Positions 33,167 through 33,909 of a stretch of DNA of 33,909 bases are shown piece after piece. Origin of the DNA: Cyclobacteriaceae bacterium (GTDB taxonomy: Bacteria > Bacteroidota > Bacteroidia > Cytophagales > Cyclobacteriaceae); NCBI GenBank assembly GCA_018224645.1, contig JAGTVG010000121.1, positions 1-33,909 on the forward strand. Direction: 5' to 3'. Position numbers and translations under genes: made by a program. A model generated the notes under the pieces. It did not search any database. It was not told the origin of the DNA and saw nothing but the letters and a program-made list of their open reading frames with translations. How positions within the stretch are numbered: the stretch's first letter is position 1; every line of letters begins with the position of its first letter.

Positions 33167-33909
33167 TTATTCAGGGATTACTTTCCAGAATGGATTGGCT
33201 TTCGCTTTATAGATAAATGCATAATGAAGGAGATGTTTTACCCAATGTCCTGCGAGGCCGATTTCACCTGAAGTATAGGATAAACTCCGGCCTGTCCCCG
33301 GAAATCTATCGAAATCAGGGATAATGGGATACATGGTCATTGAAACCGCAGTGCCTTTCAACAAACTGGCTCCGGCAGAAGCAATGCAGGCTGCTCCCAT
33401 ATTGGCCATGGATGCTTTTCTGACAGGATGATCAGATTTTCCCATAATCATATCAGCAATGTTATAGGCAACTTTCCTTGCCATAACTCCTGAAGGCATG
33501 CCTGTCCTTGGAGGGGTGGGAAATATGGGTGTACCTTTTGGACTTTGTTTAGGTTGTGATATGGGGTGCGGCGGGGCGAATGCGATTCCTACGGCAAAAA
33601 TGTTTTTATATTTCGGATTCTGGTAAGTTGAAGGCCAATCCTCAGGTTTCCATTCTTCATAGGGTTTTTTGGTATAATCCCCGTCTACAAGCATAAAACC
33701 ATTTGGTGCAAAAATCTCATGGGTGATGTCGGCGTTGTTTTTATCAAAGGAATTTAACCCTACACCTGAAAAAGGGGGCAGCAGCATGGCAAAATCAAAC
33801 GCCTGTTCCAGGTTCTCACCCTTTATTGTCTCATAGGATATCTCTTCATTGCCAACCTCATCGACATGGGCCTGAGTGATCCATTTAATTCCTCTTTCAG
33901 TATAGAGGG
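33167..33909 (-). CDS. Sulfide:quinone oxidoreductase-like FAD/NAD(P) oxidoreductase, 5' part cut by window edge
   Basis: The frame is open from the right window edge to the stop at 33167, giving 247 residues of C-terminal sequence; the N-terminal FAD domain lies outside the window. A first internal ATG at 33787 is not the true start, because the upstream in-frame sequence (GIKWITQAHVDEVGNEEIS) is also family-like. FAMLLPPFSGVGL, ITHEIFAPNGFMLVDGDY, YKNIFAVGIAFAPPHPIS and GTPIFPTPPRTGMPSGVMA match the C-terminal half of sulfide:quinone reductases and related type-II NADH dehydrogenases. GHWVKHLLHYAFIYKAKA near the end is the amphipathic membrane-binding helix region. It probably oxidises sulfide or a related donor and reduces quinone. 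The disulfide-forming cysteines are mostly outside the visible part, so activity cannot be judged. Confidence 0.82.
   Translation of the reverse strand, partial: LYTERGIKWITQAHVDEVGNEEISYETIKGENLEQAFDFAMLLPPFSGVGLNSFDKNNADITHEIFAPNGFMLVDGDYTKKPYEEWKPEDWPSTYQNPKYKNIFAVGIAFAPPHPISQPKQSPKGTPIFPTPPRTGMPSGVMARKVAYNIADMIMGKSDHPVRKASMANMGAACIASAGASLLKGTAVSMTMYPIIPDFDRFPGTGRSLSYTSGEIGLAGHWVKHLLHYAFIYKAKANPFWKVIPE

Overview
The window looks like chromosomal DNA from a Bacteroidota bacterium, probably an uncultured heterotroph of the Bacteroidales/Marinilabiliales kind. The evidence is moderate GC, starts with no clear Shine-Dalgarno and sometimes TTG, many lipoprotein and twin-arginine leaders, and families common in that phylum (head-GIN/DUF2807, DUF2961/GH172, GH127, exported Gfo/Idh/MocA oxidoreductases, short BamA-like barrels). 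I see no rRNA, tRNA, CRISPR array, insertion sequence or phage gene.

Left part (1-9582): exported carbohydrate-modifying enzymes. A partial TIM-barrel sugar isomerase-like gene (minus strand, cut by the window edge) is divergent from a Gfo/Idh/MocA oxidoreductase, which is followed by two tandem PIG-L/LmbE deacetylases. Next come a divergent pair of Gfo/Idh/MocA genes, a YbaK-type deacylase with a good terminator, and a GH127 beta-L-arabinofuranosidase lipoprotein with all expected catalytic and zinc residues. A minus-strand NCS2 purine permease abuts the GH127 gene stop to stop with no spacer.

Middle (11037-17688): a tight six-gene plus-strand operon. It holds pyruvate kinase, a creatininase-family amidohydrolase, a YiaK-like 2,3-diketo-L-gulonate reductase, a NodB-deacetylase lipoprotein with a large unrecognised C-terminal domain, a second exported NodB protein, and a PfkB sugar kinase. 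It reads as a catabolic module for an oxidised sugar or cyclitol that ends at pyruvate, but the substrate is unknown. I consider this the most novel part of the window.

Then (18062-25480): a five-gene operon with methylcrotonyl-CoA carboxylase-type beta subunit, methylglutaconyl-CoA hydratase, biotinylated alpha subunit, AtuA-family protein and acyl-CoA dehydrogenase. It resembles the leucine/isovalerate (liu) or acyclic terpene (atu) pathway. It carries AtuA where HMG-CoA lyase would be expected, and its dehydrogenase has the short-chain type catalytic glutamate rather than the isovaleryl-CoA dehydrogenase type.

Right part (25574-33909): a DoxX membrane domain fused to a TIM-barrel-like domain through an internal twin-arginine segment, a GH172/DUF2961 lipoprotein, a head-GIN lipoprotein followed by a degenerate 18-bp tandem repeat, a BamA-like outer-membrane barrel, a second exported TIM-barrel isomerase-like protein, and a minus-strand pair of a sulfide:quinone reductase-like flavoprotein (cut by the right edge) and a 48-residue small protein.

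Seven proteins in the window carry an RR-x-F/L type segment, so much of the redox and sugar chemistry is probably exported already folded.
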